The position numbers and the translations under genes are program-made. Source: Amycolatopsis deserti (GTDB lineage: Bacteria > Actinomycetota > Actinomycetes > Mycobacteriales > Pseudonocardiaceae). Taken from it: a stretch of DNA of 59,249 bases. Shown here in pieces: positions 24,476 to 34,450 of the stretch. Position 1 is the first letter of the stretch, and every line of letters starts with the position of its first letter. The notes below the pieces were generated by a model. It had not been told where the DNA came from. It searched no databases and was given only the letters and a program-made list of their open reading frames with translations. The stretch is taken from assembly GCF_014653945.1 (NCBI RefSeq), contig NZ_BNAU01000014.1, positions 1 through 59,249 on the forward strand, read 5' to 3'.

Positions 24476-25870
24476 CTATCCGTGGTCCTCCAGCATCTCG
24501 GTGACCAGCGCGGCGATCGGCGACCGCTCCGAGCGGGTCAGCGTGACGTGCGCGAAGAGCGGGTGGCCCTTCAGCTTCTCGATCACCGCGGACACGCCGT
24601 CGTGGCGTCCGACGCGCAGGTTGTCGCGCTGCGCCACGTCGTGCGTGAGCACCACGCGGGACGCCGTGCCCAGCCGTGACAACACGGTCAGCAGCACGTT
24701 GCGCTCCAGCGACTGCGCCTCGTCCACGATCACGAACGAGTCGTGCAGCGACCGGCCGCGGATGTGCGTCAGCGGCAATACCTCGAGCATGCCGCGGTCG
24801 AACACCTCGTCCAGCACGTCCTGGCTGACCAGGGCGCCGAGGGTGTCGAACACCGCCTGCGCCCACGGCTGCATCTTCTCCGACTCCGACCCCGGCAGGT
24901 AGCCCAGGTCCTGGCCACCGACGGCGTACACCGGCCGGAACACGACCACCTTGCGGTGCTCGCGGCGCTCCATCACCGACTCCAGCCCGGCGCACAGCGC
25001 GAGCGCGGACTTGCCGGTGCCGGCGCGCCCGCCGAGCGAGACGATGCCGATGTCCGGGTCGAGCAGCAGGTCCAGCGCGATCCGCTGCTCGGCGGAGCGC
25101 CCGTGCAGGCCGAACGCCTCGCGGTCGCCCCGGACCAGCTTCACCTTCTTGGCCGGGGTCAGACGGCCCAGCGCGCTGGAGCTGCCGGAACCGGCGACCA
25201 GCCGCAGACCGGTGTGGCACGGCGACTCGCCCACCTCGGGCAGGCCGTACTCGGCCAGGTCCACGACGCCGTCGCGGAACAACGCGTCGACCGCCTCCTG
25301 CGGGACCTCCACGTCGAGCATCCCGGTCCAGCCCGACGGCGTGACCTCGAGCGCGCGGTACTCGTCGGCGGGCAGGCCGACGGCGCCGGCCTTGACGCGC
25401 AGCGGGATGTCCTTGGTGACCAGGGTGACCGCGTCGCGCTCGACCTTGAGGTTGAGCGCGCAGGCCAGGATCCGGTGGTCGTTGGAGTCGGTGCGGAACC
25501 CGGGCGGCAGGACCGTCGGGTCCGAGTGGTTCAGCTCGACGTGCAGGGTGCCGCCGGAGTCGCCGATCGGGATCGGGGCGTCCAGGCGGCCGTGCTTGAG
25601 CCGCAGGTCGTCGAGCTGGCGCAGGGATTCCCGCGCGAACCAGCCCAGTTCGGGGTGATGCCGTTTCGCCTCCAGTTCACTGATCACGACCAACGGCAGG
25701 ACCACGGCGTGCTCGGCGAATCTCGTGATGGCCCACGGGTCGGCCAGCAGAACCGAGGTGTCCAGGACGTAGGTGTGCTGCCCGGGAACGGGACTCGGGG
25801 GTTCTGCGGTGCCCTCCGCGGAATTCGATGAGCGGCCGGAGGCCTTACGGGGCGAACGCTGCGTAGTCAC
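24476..25870 (-). CDS. phoH2: PhoH2-type PIN domain-PhoH ATPase fusion
   Basis: 464 aa. The N-terminal PIN nuclease domain starts at HTYVLDTSVLLADPWAITRF and contains TDSNDHRILACALNL and VTLVTKDIPLRVKAG. The C-terminal PhoH ATPase has Walker A GGRAGTGKSALALCAG and Walker B SFVIVDEAQSLER. Mycobacterial PhoH2 is a sequence-specific RNA helicase and RNase. The GTG at 25870 has GAGGGAG 8 nt upstream. A ~340-bp leader precedes it with no gene for the PhoAT antitoxin known in mycobacteria. Confidence 0.94.
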   Translation of the reverse strand: MTTQRSPRKASGRSSNSAEGTAEPPSPVPGQHTYVLDTSVLLADPWAITRFAEHAVVLPLVVISELEAKRHHPELGWFARESLRQLDDLRLKHGRLDAPIPIGDSGGTLHVELNHSDPTVLPPGFRTDSNDHRILACALNLKVERDAVTLVTKDIPLRVKAGAVGLPADEYRALEVTPSGWTGMLDVEVPQEAVDALFRDGVVDLAEYGLPEVGESPCHTGLRLVAGSGSSSALGRLTPAKKVKLVRGDREAFGLHGRSAEQRIALDLLLDPDIGIVSLGGRAGTGKSALALCAGLESVMERREHRKVVVFRPVYAVGGQDLGYLPGSESEKMQPWAQAVFDTLGALVSQDVLDEVFDRGMLEVLPLTHIRGRSLHDSFVIVDEAQSLERNVLLTVLSRLGTASRVVLTHDVAQRDNLRVGRHDGVSAVIEKLKGHPLFAHVTLTRSERSPIAALVTEMLEDHG

Positions 25871-26207
25871 GACGGCATCTCCCTCGTGGACGTGGCACCA
25901 CGCCCACACTCGCTGGGCCGGGCACCACCCTGGCTGGTCCGCTCTTCGCTTCCGCTTACGCGTCAGCGCGCAGGGCCACGAGGGCCGGGTGCCGGCCCCC
26001 TCGTGGGTATCGCGAACGGCTCACGCGCCGTCTGCTCTACAACCGCCACTACCAGGGCCTCCCGTGATGGTTCGCAAGGTCACGAGCCATCACTTCGGAA
26101 GTTACCTGCGTTCGCCGCTTCGTGCAGGCAGCCAGGCAGGTGATTCACCAGCTTGTCATCTCACCGTCGGTAGAGAAGAAATCAGCGAATCGACACGGAA
26201 CGTGTTG
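25871..26207 (-). promoter_or_regulatory. Long structured leader/promoter region of phoH2
   Basis: 337 bp without a gene. On the minus strand a perfect TTGACA (26211-26206) opens the region; no good -10 was found. Candidate stems are 26104-26109 with 26136-26141, 26064-26070 with 26087-26093 (7 bp, GTGATGG/CCATCAC) and 25976-25984 with 25998-26006 (9 bp, CCACGAGGG/CCCTCGTGG). A GGTGAATCACC string lies at 26149-26139. The base composition is less GC-rich than the flanking genes. It does not match a riboswitch class I can name. Confidence 0.5.
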
Positions 26208-26984
26208 TCAAGTACCGAATCGGCGGTGCCGCCACGCGTAGTCGCGGAGGGCGCGCAGGAAGTCGACCCGGCGGAAGGCGGGCCAGTAGGCCTCCGTGAA
26301 CCAGAACTCGGAGTGCGCGGACTGCCACAGCAGGAAACCGGACAGCCGCTGCTCACCGGAGGTGCGGATGATCAGGTCCGGGTCGGGCTGGCCCGAGGTG
26401 TAGAGGTGCTCGGAGATGTGGTCGACGTCGAGTATCTTCGCCAGCTCGCGGATCGACGTGCCCTCGTCGGCGTGCTGGAGCAGCAGCTTCTTGACCGCGT
26501 CCGCGATCTCCTGCCGCCCGCCGTAGCCGACGGCGACGTTGACCTCCATGCCGGTGCGCTTCTCGGTGCTGGCCGCGGCCGACTGCAGGCGCTTGGCGAT
26601 CGGCTCGGGCAGCAGCTCCAGCGCGCCGACGACCCGGATGCGCCACGGGTTGCCGGGGTGGGCCAGCTCGTCGACGACGTCGGCGATGATCTCCAGCAGC
26701 GGTTCGAGCTCCTCGGTGGCGCGGCTGAGGTTGTCCGTGGACAGCAGCCACATCGTCACGACCTCGACGTCGGCCTCGCGGCACCAGCCGAGGAAGTCGG
26801 CGATCTTGCGTGCTCCCGCGCGGTGCCCGTCGGAGACGTCGGTGAAGCCGGCTTCCCGCGCCCACCTGCGGTTGCCGTCCAGCATGATCGCGATGTGCCG
26901 CGGATGCTTGCCGGCCGCCTGCTGGATCAGACGGCGGCTGTAGACGCCGTAGACAAGCTTGGACCCGAAGGAGCGAAGACTCAC
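26208..26984 (-). CDS. Short-chain cis-prenyl transferase (isoprenyl diphosphate synthase, UppS family)
   Basis: 258 aa. The catalytic aspartate D36 lies in HIAIMLDGNRRWA, and the C-terminal RTSGEQRLSGFLLWQSAHSE motif is present. Context and size match mycobacterial Rv1086, which makes Z,E-farnesyl diphosphate as precursor of decaprenyl phosphate. The substrate isoprenoids come from the MEP pathway that includes ispH in this window. The GTG at 26984 was chosen: TACATT lies 8 nt upstream (leaderless), and the longer frame adds 37 residues overlapping the divergent gene. Confidence 0.93.
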   Translation of the reverse strand: MSLRSFGSKLVYGVYSRRLIQQAAGKHPRHIAIMLDGNRRWAREAGFTDVSDGHRAGARKIADFLGWCREADVEVVTMWLLSTDNLSRATEELEPLLEIIADVVDELAHPGNPWRIRVVGALELLPEPIAKRLQSAAASTEKRTGMEVNVAVGYGGRQEIADAVKKLLLQHADEGTSIRELAKILDVDHISEHLYTSGQPDPDLIIRTSGEQRLSGFLLWQSAHSEFWFTEAYWPAFRRVDFLRALRDYAWRHRRFGT

Positions 26985-26992
26985 GTCCAACC

Positions 26993-27066
26993 AATGTACG
27001 CAGGGTTCGGAAGCGACGTGGGCCGGGCCACGGTTGGCTGGCGCGGGACCTACGTCGCCGTAACCT
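26993..27066. promoter_or_regulatory. Divergent leaderless promoters of the prenyl transferase and hemolysin III genes
   Basis: On the minus strand TACATT (26998-26993) ends 8 nt before the prenyl transferase GTG. On the plus strand TAACCT (27061-27066) ends 7 nt before the hemolysin III GTG. Neither gene has a ribosome-binding site. Both fit the TANNNT -10 pattern. Confidence 0.55.
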
Positions 27067-27073
27067 TGGTGGT

Positions 27074-27745
27074 GTGACCGTTGAGACCGACCCACCGTCC
27101 TTCGTCGACACGCGCCCCCGGCTCCGCGGCCATATCCACTTCTGGACGTTCTTCAGCGCGCTCGCCTGCGTGGCGACGCTGGTCGCGTTCGCCGGCGCGA
27201 CGGTGTCCGGCCTGGCCGCGCTGGCCACGTCGGTGTACGGGCTGACCGTGCTCGGTGTGTTCGGCGTCAGCGCGCTGTACCACCGCCGGCTGTGGAGCCC
27301 GCGCGCCTACCAGTGGATGAAGCGCGCGGACCACTCGATGATCTTCCTGTTCATCGCGGGCACCTACACCCCGTTCACGCTGCTGGCGATGTCGAAGCCC
27401 ACCGGGTACGTCGTGCTGGGCGTGGTGTGGGGCGGCGCGCTGGCCGGGGTGGCGCTGAAGATGCTGTGGCCGGGCGCGCCGCGCTGGCTCGGCGTGCCGA
27501 TCTACGTGGCGCTCGGCTGGGTGGCGATCTTCGTGTTGCCCGAGCTGGCCACGCACGCCGGGGTGGCCGCGCTGGTGCTGCTGCTGGTCGGCGGCCTGTT
27601 CTACACGGTCGGCGCGGTGTTCTACGCGGTGAAGTGGCCGAACTACTGGCCCGAGACCTTCGGCTACCACGAGTTCTTCCACGCGTGCACGGTGCTGGCC
27701 GCGGTTTCGCACTACATCGCGGTGTGGCTGGCGCTGTACGCCTGA
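27074..27745 (+). CDS. Hemolysin III family membrane protein
   Basis: 223 aa, seven membrane helices, PAQR/HlyIII superfamily. Signature metal-site pieces are SALYHRRLW, KRADHSMIFLFIAGTYTPF and the C-terminal FGYHEFFHACTVLAAVSHYI, with the conserved His and Asp residues. It is linked to the prenyl transferase gene as in mycobacteria. The name is historical; members probably act as membrane hydrolases or in membrane homeostasis. The 3' end overlaps the convergent gene by 34 bp. Confidence 0.92.
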   Translation: MTVETDPPSFVDTRPRLRGHIHFWTFFSALACVATLVAFAGATVSGLAALATSVYGLTVLGVFGVSALYHRRLWSPRAYQWMKRADHSMIFLFIAGTYTPFTLLAMSKPTGYVVLGVVWGGALAGVALKMLWPGAPRWLGVPIYVALGWVAIFVLPELATHAGVAALVLLLVGGLFYTVGAVFYAVKWPNYWPETFGYHEFFHACTVLAAVSHYIAVWLALYA

Positions 27746-28677
27746 GCCATGGCGTGGAAGACCGCCTTCGGGCGGAGGCCGGCGTCGGTCAGCTTCACCA
27801 CCCCGTAGGAGGCCAGGTCGAGGTCCCGCGCGGGATCCGCCCGGTGGGGCAGGCCGTAGCCGGCGAACGTGAACCAGAATGCGCCGTCCAGGCCCTCGGC
27901 TTCGAAATCGGCCAGCAGTTCTGTGAAGTAGCGGGCCTGTTCGTCCTCGTCGCGCTCGTAGCCGGGGGCGAGCCGCCCGGTGGCGCGGTCGGCGATCGTC
28001 CAGCCGGTGGCGCCCCGGTCGGCCGCGCCGCGGAAGGTGCAGCACCCGAACTCGGTCGCGACGACCGGTTTGCCGTGCGCGGTGTAGGTCCGCAGCTCCT
28101 CGCGGAAGGTGCGGGCGTTGTCTGCCGAGCGGTACGCGTCCACGGAAACGATGTCGAAGTGCGCCCAGTCGACCGGTTCCCACGACCCGGCGGCGTAGGT
28201 GACCGGACCGCCGAACCGCGCCCGGACCGCCGCGGCGGCCTGCCCGAGGAAGTCGGCGAACTCCGCCGGTCCGGCCGCCGGGACGAGCGAGGACATCCGC
28301 GTCCGCAAGTCGTCGCCGGCGAAGAAGCCCCGGTTGAACAGGCTGATCTCGCCCCCGGCGACGAACACCACCTCCGCCCCCGTGCCGCGCAGCCGCTCGG
28401 CGCGCACTGCAGCGTCGGCGAGCATCGTGAGCAGCTGCGGGCGGGGCAGTTCGCAGGGGAAGGGCGAGAACCAGACCTCGAGGCCGGAATCGGCGGCAAT
28501 GGCGGCGGCTTCCTCGATCCGCCCGGGGATGTCGCCGGTCACGCGAACCGCCGAACAATGCAAGTCCTCGGCGATCATCCGCATCTCGCGGCGCACTTCT
28601 GTGAGGTCCCAGTCCCGGCGGGAGGTGGTGCCGAGCGGGCTGACCCCGATGTCGTAGTTGATGCCGCGGCGACGCAT
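27712..28677 (-). CDS. Glycosidase-like TIM-barrel protein
   Basis: 321 aa. It reads as a (beta/alpha)8 barrel of the glycosidase superfamily: GINYDIGVSPLGTTS at the N-terminus, CSAVRVTGD, GLEVWFSPFP, then VVATEFGCCTFRG and FWFTFAGYGLPHR, where Glu residues (VATEFG) could be catalytic. Actinobacterial relatives carry vague labels, including abortive infection protein, without proof that I know of. There is no signal peptide. The ATG at 28677 is chosen over a GTG one codon earlier. It is the last gene of a minus-strand run beginning with DUF255. Confidence 0.65.
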   Translation of the reverse strand: MRRRGINYDIGVSPLGTTSRRDWDLTEVRREMRMIAEDLHCSAVRVTGDIPGRIEEAAAIAADSGLEVWFSPFPCELPRPQLLTMLADAAVRAERLRGTGAEVVFVAGGEISLFNRGFFAGDDLRTRMSSLVPAAGPAEFADFLGQAAAAVRARFGGPVTYAAGSWEPVDWAHFDIVSVDAYRSADNARTFREELRTYTAHGKPVVATEFGCCTFRGAADRGATGWTIADRATGRLAPGYERDEDEQARYFTELLADFEAEGLDGAFWFTFAGYGLPHRADPARDLDLASYGVVKLTDAGLRPKAVFHAMAQAYSASHTAM

Positions 28678-28870
28678 CACCTCACCACCGCCATCCGGCG
28701 CTCCATCGATCTCACCGCGATCTCAGCGCCAGGACGGTCACGTTGACCATTCCTCATGCCCTCGATCGTGGCCGCCGCGCCGGGCCGGTGATCATGCCGA
28801 ACATCCGGTCCTGGGCATGACATTTGTCAGCCTGGGCACGTGGCGCTCGGCACCGCCAAGAAGAAGCGGC

Positions 28871-30760
28871 TCAACGCAGCATCGCGGGGCGGAGGAACGG
28901 TTCCGGCACCGCGAAGCCGTCCACCAGCAGCCGCGCGTGGGGGCGCAGCTCGGCGCACAGGTCGTTCACCGCGGCGACCACCGCTTTCGCCCGCGCGGAG
29001 GTCAGCCGGCCGTGCTCGAGGAACCACGCGCGGTCCTCTTCGACGTTCGACAGCACGTACAGGTCGCACACCCGCTCCAGCAGGGCCCGCGCCTGTTCGT
29101 CCGCGCACCGGTCGATGGCCGCGACGAACGCCTCCAGCACGATCCGCTCGACGTGCACCCGCGCCGCCCGCAGCACGTGGTCCTGCGCGTCGTTGAAGAC
29201 CTCGAACGGGTCGGCCTCCGCGGCCCGGCGCAGCCGCCGCGCGCAGCCCTCCAGCACGTGCTGCTCGCGGTCCTCGAACAGCTTCACCTGCCAGCCGCGG
29301 TCGAACAGCACATCGTCGTCGTCCCGGCCGGGTGCGGCGTCGACCAGCCGCTCGATCACCTTGCGCGCCGCGGTCCGCTCGATCACCGCGCCGACGAACT
29401 GCTCGGCCACGAACCGGGCCGTCGCCAGCGGGCTCAGGTCGGCGAAGTGGTCGCGGTAGCTGGTCAGCAGGCCCTTCGCGACCAGCTGCAGCAGCACCGT
29501 GTTGTCGCCCTCGAACGTGGTGAACACGTCGGTGTCGGCCTTCAGCGCGGGCAGCAGGTTCTCCGACAGGTATCCCGCGCCACCACAGGCTTCCCGCGCC
29601 ATCTGGATGCTGCGGGTCGCGTGCCAGGTCGCGATCGCCTTGATCCCGGCGGCACGTGACTCCAGCTCGCGCTGCGCCCGCTCCTCGGCGTCGGCCGTGC
29701 TCTGGATGTCGTGCAGCGCCCGGGTCAGCTCCTCGTGCGCGAAGTGCAGCGCGTAGGTGCGCGCGACCGCCGGCAGCAGTTTCCGTTGGTGCGCGCGGTA
29801 ATCCAGCAGCAGGGTCTCGCCGGACTCGCCGGGACGGCCGAACTGGCGGCGCTTCTCCGCGTAGCGGGTGGCGATCGCCAGTGCCCGCTCGGTGGCGTGG
29901 ATCGCGCCGCCCGCCACGCTGACCCGGCCGCGGATCAACGTGCCCAGCATGGTGAAGAACCGGCGGTTGTCGCTTTCGATCGGGCTCGTGTACGTGCCGT
30001 CCTCGGTGACATCGCCGTAGCGGTTGAGCAGCGCGTCGCGCGGCACGCGCACGGAGTGGAACGTCAGGCGTCCGTTGTCGACGCCGTTCAGCCCCGCCTT
30101 GCGGCCGTCGTCCCCGATCTCCACGCCCGGCATCGGCGACCCCGACTCGTCCCGGATCGGCACCACGAAGGCGTGCACGCCACGGCTCTCCCCGCCGGTG
30201 ACCAGCTGCGCGAACACCACCGCCATCTGGCCGTGCCGCGCGGCGTTGCCGATGTAGTCCTTGCGCGCCTGTTCGTCCGGGGTGTCGATGACGAACTCAC
30301 GCGTGGCCGGGTCGTAGGTGGCCGTGGTGCGCAGGTGCTGCACGTCCGAGCCGTGCCCGGTCTCGGTCATCGCGAAGCAGCCCAGCAGGTCCAGGTCCAT
30401 GATCCGGGCCAGGTACCGCTCGTGGTGCGGCGCCGTGCCGAGCAGCTGGATCGCGCCCCCGAACAGGCCCCACTGCACGCCGGACTTCACCATCAGCGAC
30501 AGGTCGCCGTAGCCGAGCATCTCGAACGACACGACCGAACCGCCGATGTCGCCCCCGCCGCCGTACTCGCGGGAGAAGCCGAGCCGGTGCCAGCCGCTCT
30601 TGGCCAGCTCGCGCAGGCGCTCCAGCACCCACGCCCGGTACTCCTCGGTGCTCAGGTCGTAGGGCTCGTCGGAGTCGTACCCGGCGAACTGCGCGCGAAT
30701 CTCCCGGCGCAGCTGGGCCCACTGCCCATCCAGTACCGCGGTCAACGCTTCGGGGTTCAT
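28871..30760 (-). CDS. Acyl-CoA dehydrogenase/oxidase family protein
   Basis: 629 aa, much longer than standard FadE (~380), and resembling acyl-CoA oxidases with an extra C-terminal helical domain. FAD and substrate motifs are CFAMTETGHGSDVQHLRTTA, RRQFGRPGESGETLLLDYRA and the ACGGAGYLSENLLPALKADT block. The catalytic Glu is probably in VFTTFEGDNTVLLQLVAKGL. AGGAAC precedes the ATG. It lies 42 bp downstream of an unknown gene and probably shares its transcript. Likely role: first step of fatty-acid beta-oxidation. Confidence 0.9.
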   Translation of the reverse strand: MNPEALTAVLDGQWAQLRREIRAQFAGYDSDEPYDLSTEEYRAWVLERLRELAKSGWHRLGFSREYGGGGDIGGSVVSFEMLGYGDLSLMVKSGVQWGLFGGAIQLLGTAPHHERYLARIMDLDLLGCFAMTETGHGSDVQHLRTTATYDPATREFVIDTPDEQARKDYIGNAARHGQMAVVFAQLVTGGESRGVHAFVVPIRDESGSPMPGVEIGDDGRKAGLNGVDNGRLTFHSVRVPRDALLNRYGDVTEDGTYTSPIESDNRRFFTMLGTLIRGRVSVAGGAIHATERALAIATRYAEKRRQFGRPGESGETLLLDYRAHQRKLLPAVARTYALHFAHEELTRALHDIQSTADAEERAQRELESRAAGIKAIATWHATRSIQMAREACGGAGYLSENLLPALKADTDVFTTFEGDNTVLLQLVAKGLLTSYRDHFADLSPLATARFVAEQFVGAVIERTAARKVIERLVDAAPGRDDDDVLFDRGWQVKLFEDREQHVLEGCARRLRRAAEADPFEVFNDAQDHVLRAARVHVERIVLEAFVAAIDRCADEQARALLERVCDLYVLSNVEEDRAWFLEHGRLTSARAKAVVAAVNDLCAELRPHARLLVDGFAVPEPFLRPAMLR

Positions 30761-30802
30761 GTTCCTACTCTGGCGTAACTTCCGCGGCTCCGCATGGCGA
30801 GC

Positions 30803-31369
30803 TCAGCCGAGATCGGGCCCCTCGCGACGCAGTTCGTCGACCTTCGACATGGCTTCGCGCAGCTCGCCGAGCCACTCCTCGGCGTGCTGCCCGACGAGCC
30901 GAACGGCCCAGGCCAGAGCGTCCGAGCGGGACCGCGCGACCCCCGCGTCGACGAGCGTGTCGAGCACCAGCCGCTCGGGCTGGCGCAGGCGGGTCATCAC
31001 CGGCACCGACTGTGTGGTGAACAACTCCTCGGTGCCGCCCAGGCGCGCGCCCCAGGACACCTTGCGCTGGTACCGGTGCTCGGCCTGCCGCGCGATCTCG
31101 ATCCGCTCGTCGCGGGTCTCCTCGCGGAACCGGCTGATGCGGCCGGACTCCGCGGCGGCGCGGGCGGCGTCGTCGGCGAACTCGTCGGTCAGCGCCGGCA
31201 GTTCGCCGACGATCAGGATCTCCTCGCGGTCGACCGTGATGTCCGGGGTTCCGGTGAACCAGCCGTCCGGCAGCCGCCCGGCGAACCAGCCCGCCGCGTC
31301 GTCGGCCGGTGGCACCTCGGCCTGCCCGCGGCCCTTCCAGCCCCGTCCCCACTGTGCGTGTGTGCGCAT
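30803..31369 (-). CDS. Unknown actinobacterial protein
   Basis: 188 aa, not recognised. The N-terminus is Trp/Gly-rich (MRTHAQWGRGWKGRG) and is followed by GWFAGRLPDGWFTGTPDITV and EEILIVGELPALTDEF. The middle is charged and helical. The C-terminus, ERLVLDTLVDAGVARSRSDA followed by LAWAVRLVGQHAEEW, resembles a small regulatory or oligomerisation helix pair. There is no signal peptide or membrane span. The ATG at 31369 has GGCGAGGA upstream. It probably belongs to the DUF255-to-oxidase operon. Confidence 0.75.
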   Translation of the reverse strand: MRTHAQWGRGWKGRGQAEVPPADDAAGWFAGRLPDGWFTGTPDITVDREEILIVGELPALTDEFADDAARAAAESGRISRFREETRDERIEIARQAEHRYQRKVSWGARLGGTEELFTTQSVPVMTRLRQPERLVLDTLVDAGVARSRSDALAWAVRLVGQHAEEWLGELREAMSKVDELRREGPDLG

Positions 31370-31434
31370 GGTCCTCGCCTCCACGGCTGATTACATGATT
31401 ACGCTGCAACACACGCTACGCCGGAACGAGCGGG

Positions 31435-33465
<2,031 letters not shown>

Positions 33466-33503
33466 GACACCAGGGTGTCACGGCGTCCGCGGCACCACAG
33501 TTC

Positions 33504-33536
33504 CTAGCGGCGCTAGTTCTCTAGCGTTGCTAGGAT
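33504..33536. promoter_or_regulatory. Two CTAGCG palindromic operators and a leaderless promoter
   Basis: CTAGCGGCGCTAG (33504-33516) and CTAGCGTTGCTAG (33521-33533) are 13-bp palindromes with centres 17 bp apart. The second overlaps TAGGAT (33531-33536), a -10-like element ending 6 nt before the TetR GTG. This predicts autorepression and possible control of the divergent DUF255 operon. Confidence 0.8.
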
Positions 33537-33542
33537 CTGGTT

Positions 33543-34130
33543 GTGTCCGCCATCAAGGAGCGCCGTGAACGGGAGCGCGCCCAACGCCATCAGCTGATCA
33601 TCACGGCCGCCCGCGAACTCGCGGAGACCGAAGGCTGGGAGGCGGTGACGACGCGGCGGCTCGCCGAGCGCGTCGAATACAGCCAGCCCGTGCTCTACAG
33701 CCACTTCAGCGGCAAGGACGCCATCGTGCGCGCCGTCGCGATCGACGGCTTCGCCGAACTGGCCGCCCACCTGCGCCGCGCCCGGCTGGCCGGCCCCGAG
33801 CCACTGCGGGCGGTGTGCCGCGCCTACCTGGAGTTCGCGACCGAGCGGCCCGCTCTCTACCAGGCCATGTTCGTCATGCCGACGGATGTGAAGTTCGCGC
33901 ACGCCGAGACGCCGCCCCAGCTGCGCGCCGGCTTCGACGAATTCGTCAACTGCTTCCGCCCGGACAACCCGCGGCGCGAACTGTTCGCCGAGGTCGTCTG
34001 GAGCGCGCTGCACGGCATCGTGGTCCTGTCGGACAGCGGGCGCATCCCGACGGACATCCAGGAGGAGCGGCTCGACTTCCTCGTCAGCCGGCTCACCGAC
34101 GACCTGGAGGGATCAGAGCCGGGCGGCTAG
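33543..34130 (+). CDS. TetR-family transcriptional regulator
   Basis: 195 aa. Helix-turn-helix: AARELAETEGWEAVTTRRLA and RVEYSQPVLYSHFSGKDAIV. The C-terminal domain (TetR_C, WHG-like) contains YLEFATERPALYQAMFV and AEVVWSALHGIVVLS. The GTG start at 33543 is immediately after a double palindrome that is probably its own operator. The 3' end overlaps the convergent small membrane-protein gene by 4 bp. Confidence 0.92.
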   Translation: MSAIKERRERERAQRHQLIITAARELAETEGWEAVTTRRLAERVEYSQPVLYSHFSGKDAIVRAVAIDGFAELAAHLRRARLAGPEPLRAVCRAYLEFATERPALYQAMFVMPTDVKFAHAETPPQLRAGFDEFVNCFRPDNPRRELFAEVVWSALHGIVVLSDSGRIPTDIQEERLDFLVSRLTDDLEGSEPGG

Positions 34131-34450
34131 CTGCTTTCGCTCTTCTGCGGCTGCTTGACGGGCTCTTCGGCCGGCTTCGCGGCCTTCTCCTCCGTCTCCG
34201 CGGCGTCGGCGGCCTCGGCTTCGGCCTTCTCCTCCGGGTCGAAGCTGGCCGGCACGCGCTTGAGGTGCTTGGTCATCGAGCGCACCAGCAGGGCGACGGC
34301 GATGAGGAACAGCAGGAGGATCAGGAACCCCAGCGGCGAGGACTTGCCGAAGTCCTCGCCCTGGCCGCCGTTGTCGCCGTTGCCCGGCTGCTGCGCGAGG
34401 ACGAGGGCGGTCGTGGCGACCGGCGCCGTCACCGGCAACAAGAAACTCAT
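34127..34450 (-). CDS. Small membrane protein next to mca (Rv1083-like)
   Basis: 107 aa. An N-terminal hydrophobic stretch resembles a signal peptide (LLPVTAPVATTALVLAQQ). A single strong membrane helix, PLGFLILLLFLIAVALLVRS, follows a short Gly/Asn loop. The C-terminus (about 75-107) is Glu/Ala/Lys-rich and disordered. Its ATG overlaps the mca stop (ATGA), so it is co-translated with mca, as in mycobacteria. Function unknown. Confidence 0.85.
   Translation of the reverse strand: MSFLLPVTAPVATTALVLAQQPGNGDNGGQGEDFGKSSPLGFLILLLFLIAVALLVRSMTKHLKRVPASFDPEEKAEAEAADAAETEEKAAKPAEEPVKQPQKSESS

Noticed and set aside
25990..26160. c-di-AMP (ydaO) riboswitch before phoH2.
   Set aside because: Only short resemblances (GGTGAATC, CGAAC...GGTAAC) are present; the conserved GGGGGAACC block and pseudoknot partners were not found. 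Kept as an unexplained leader.
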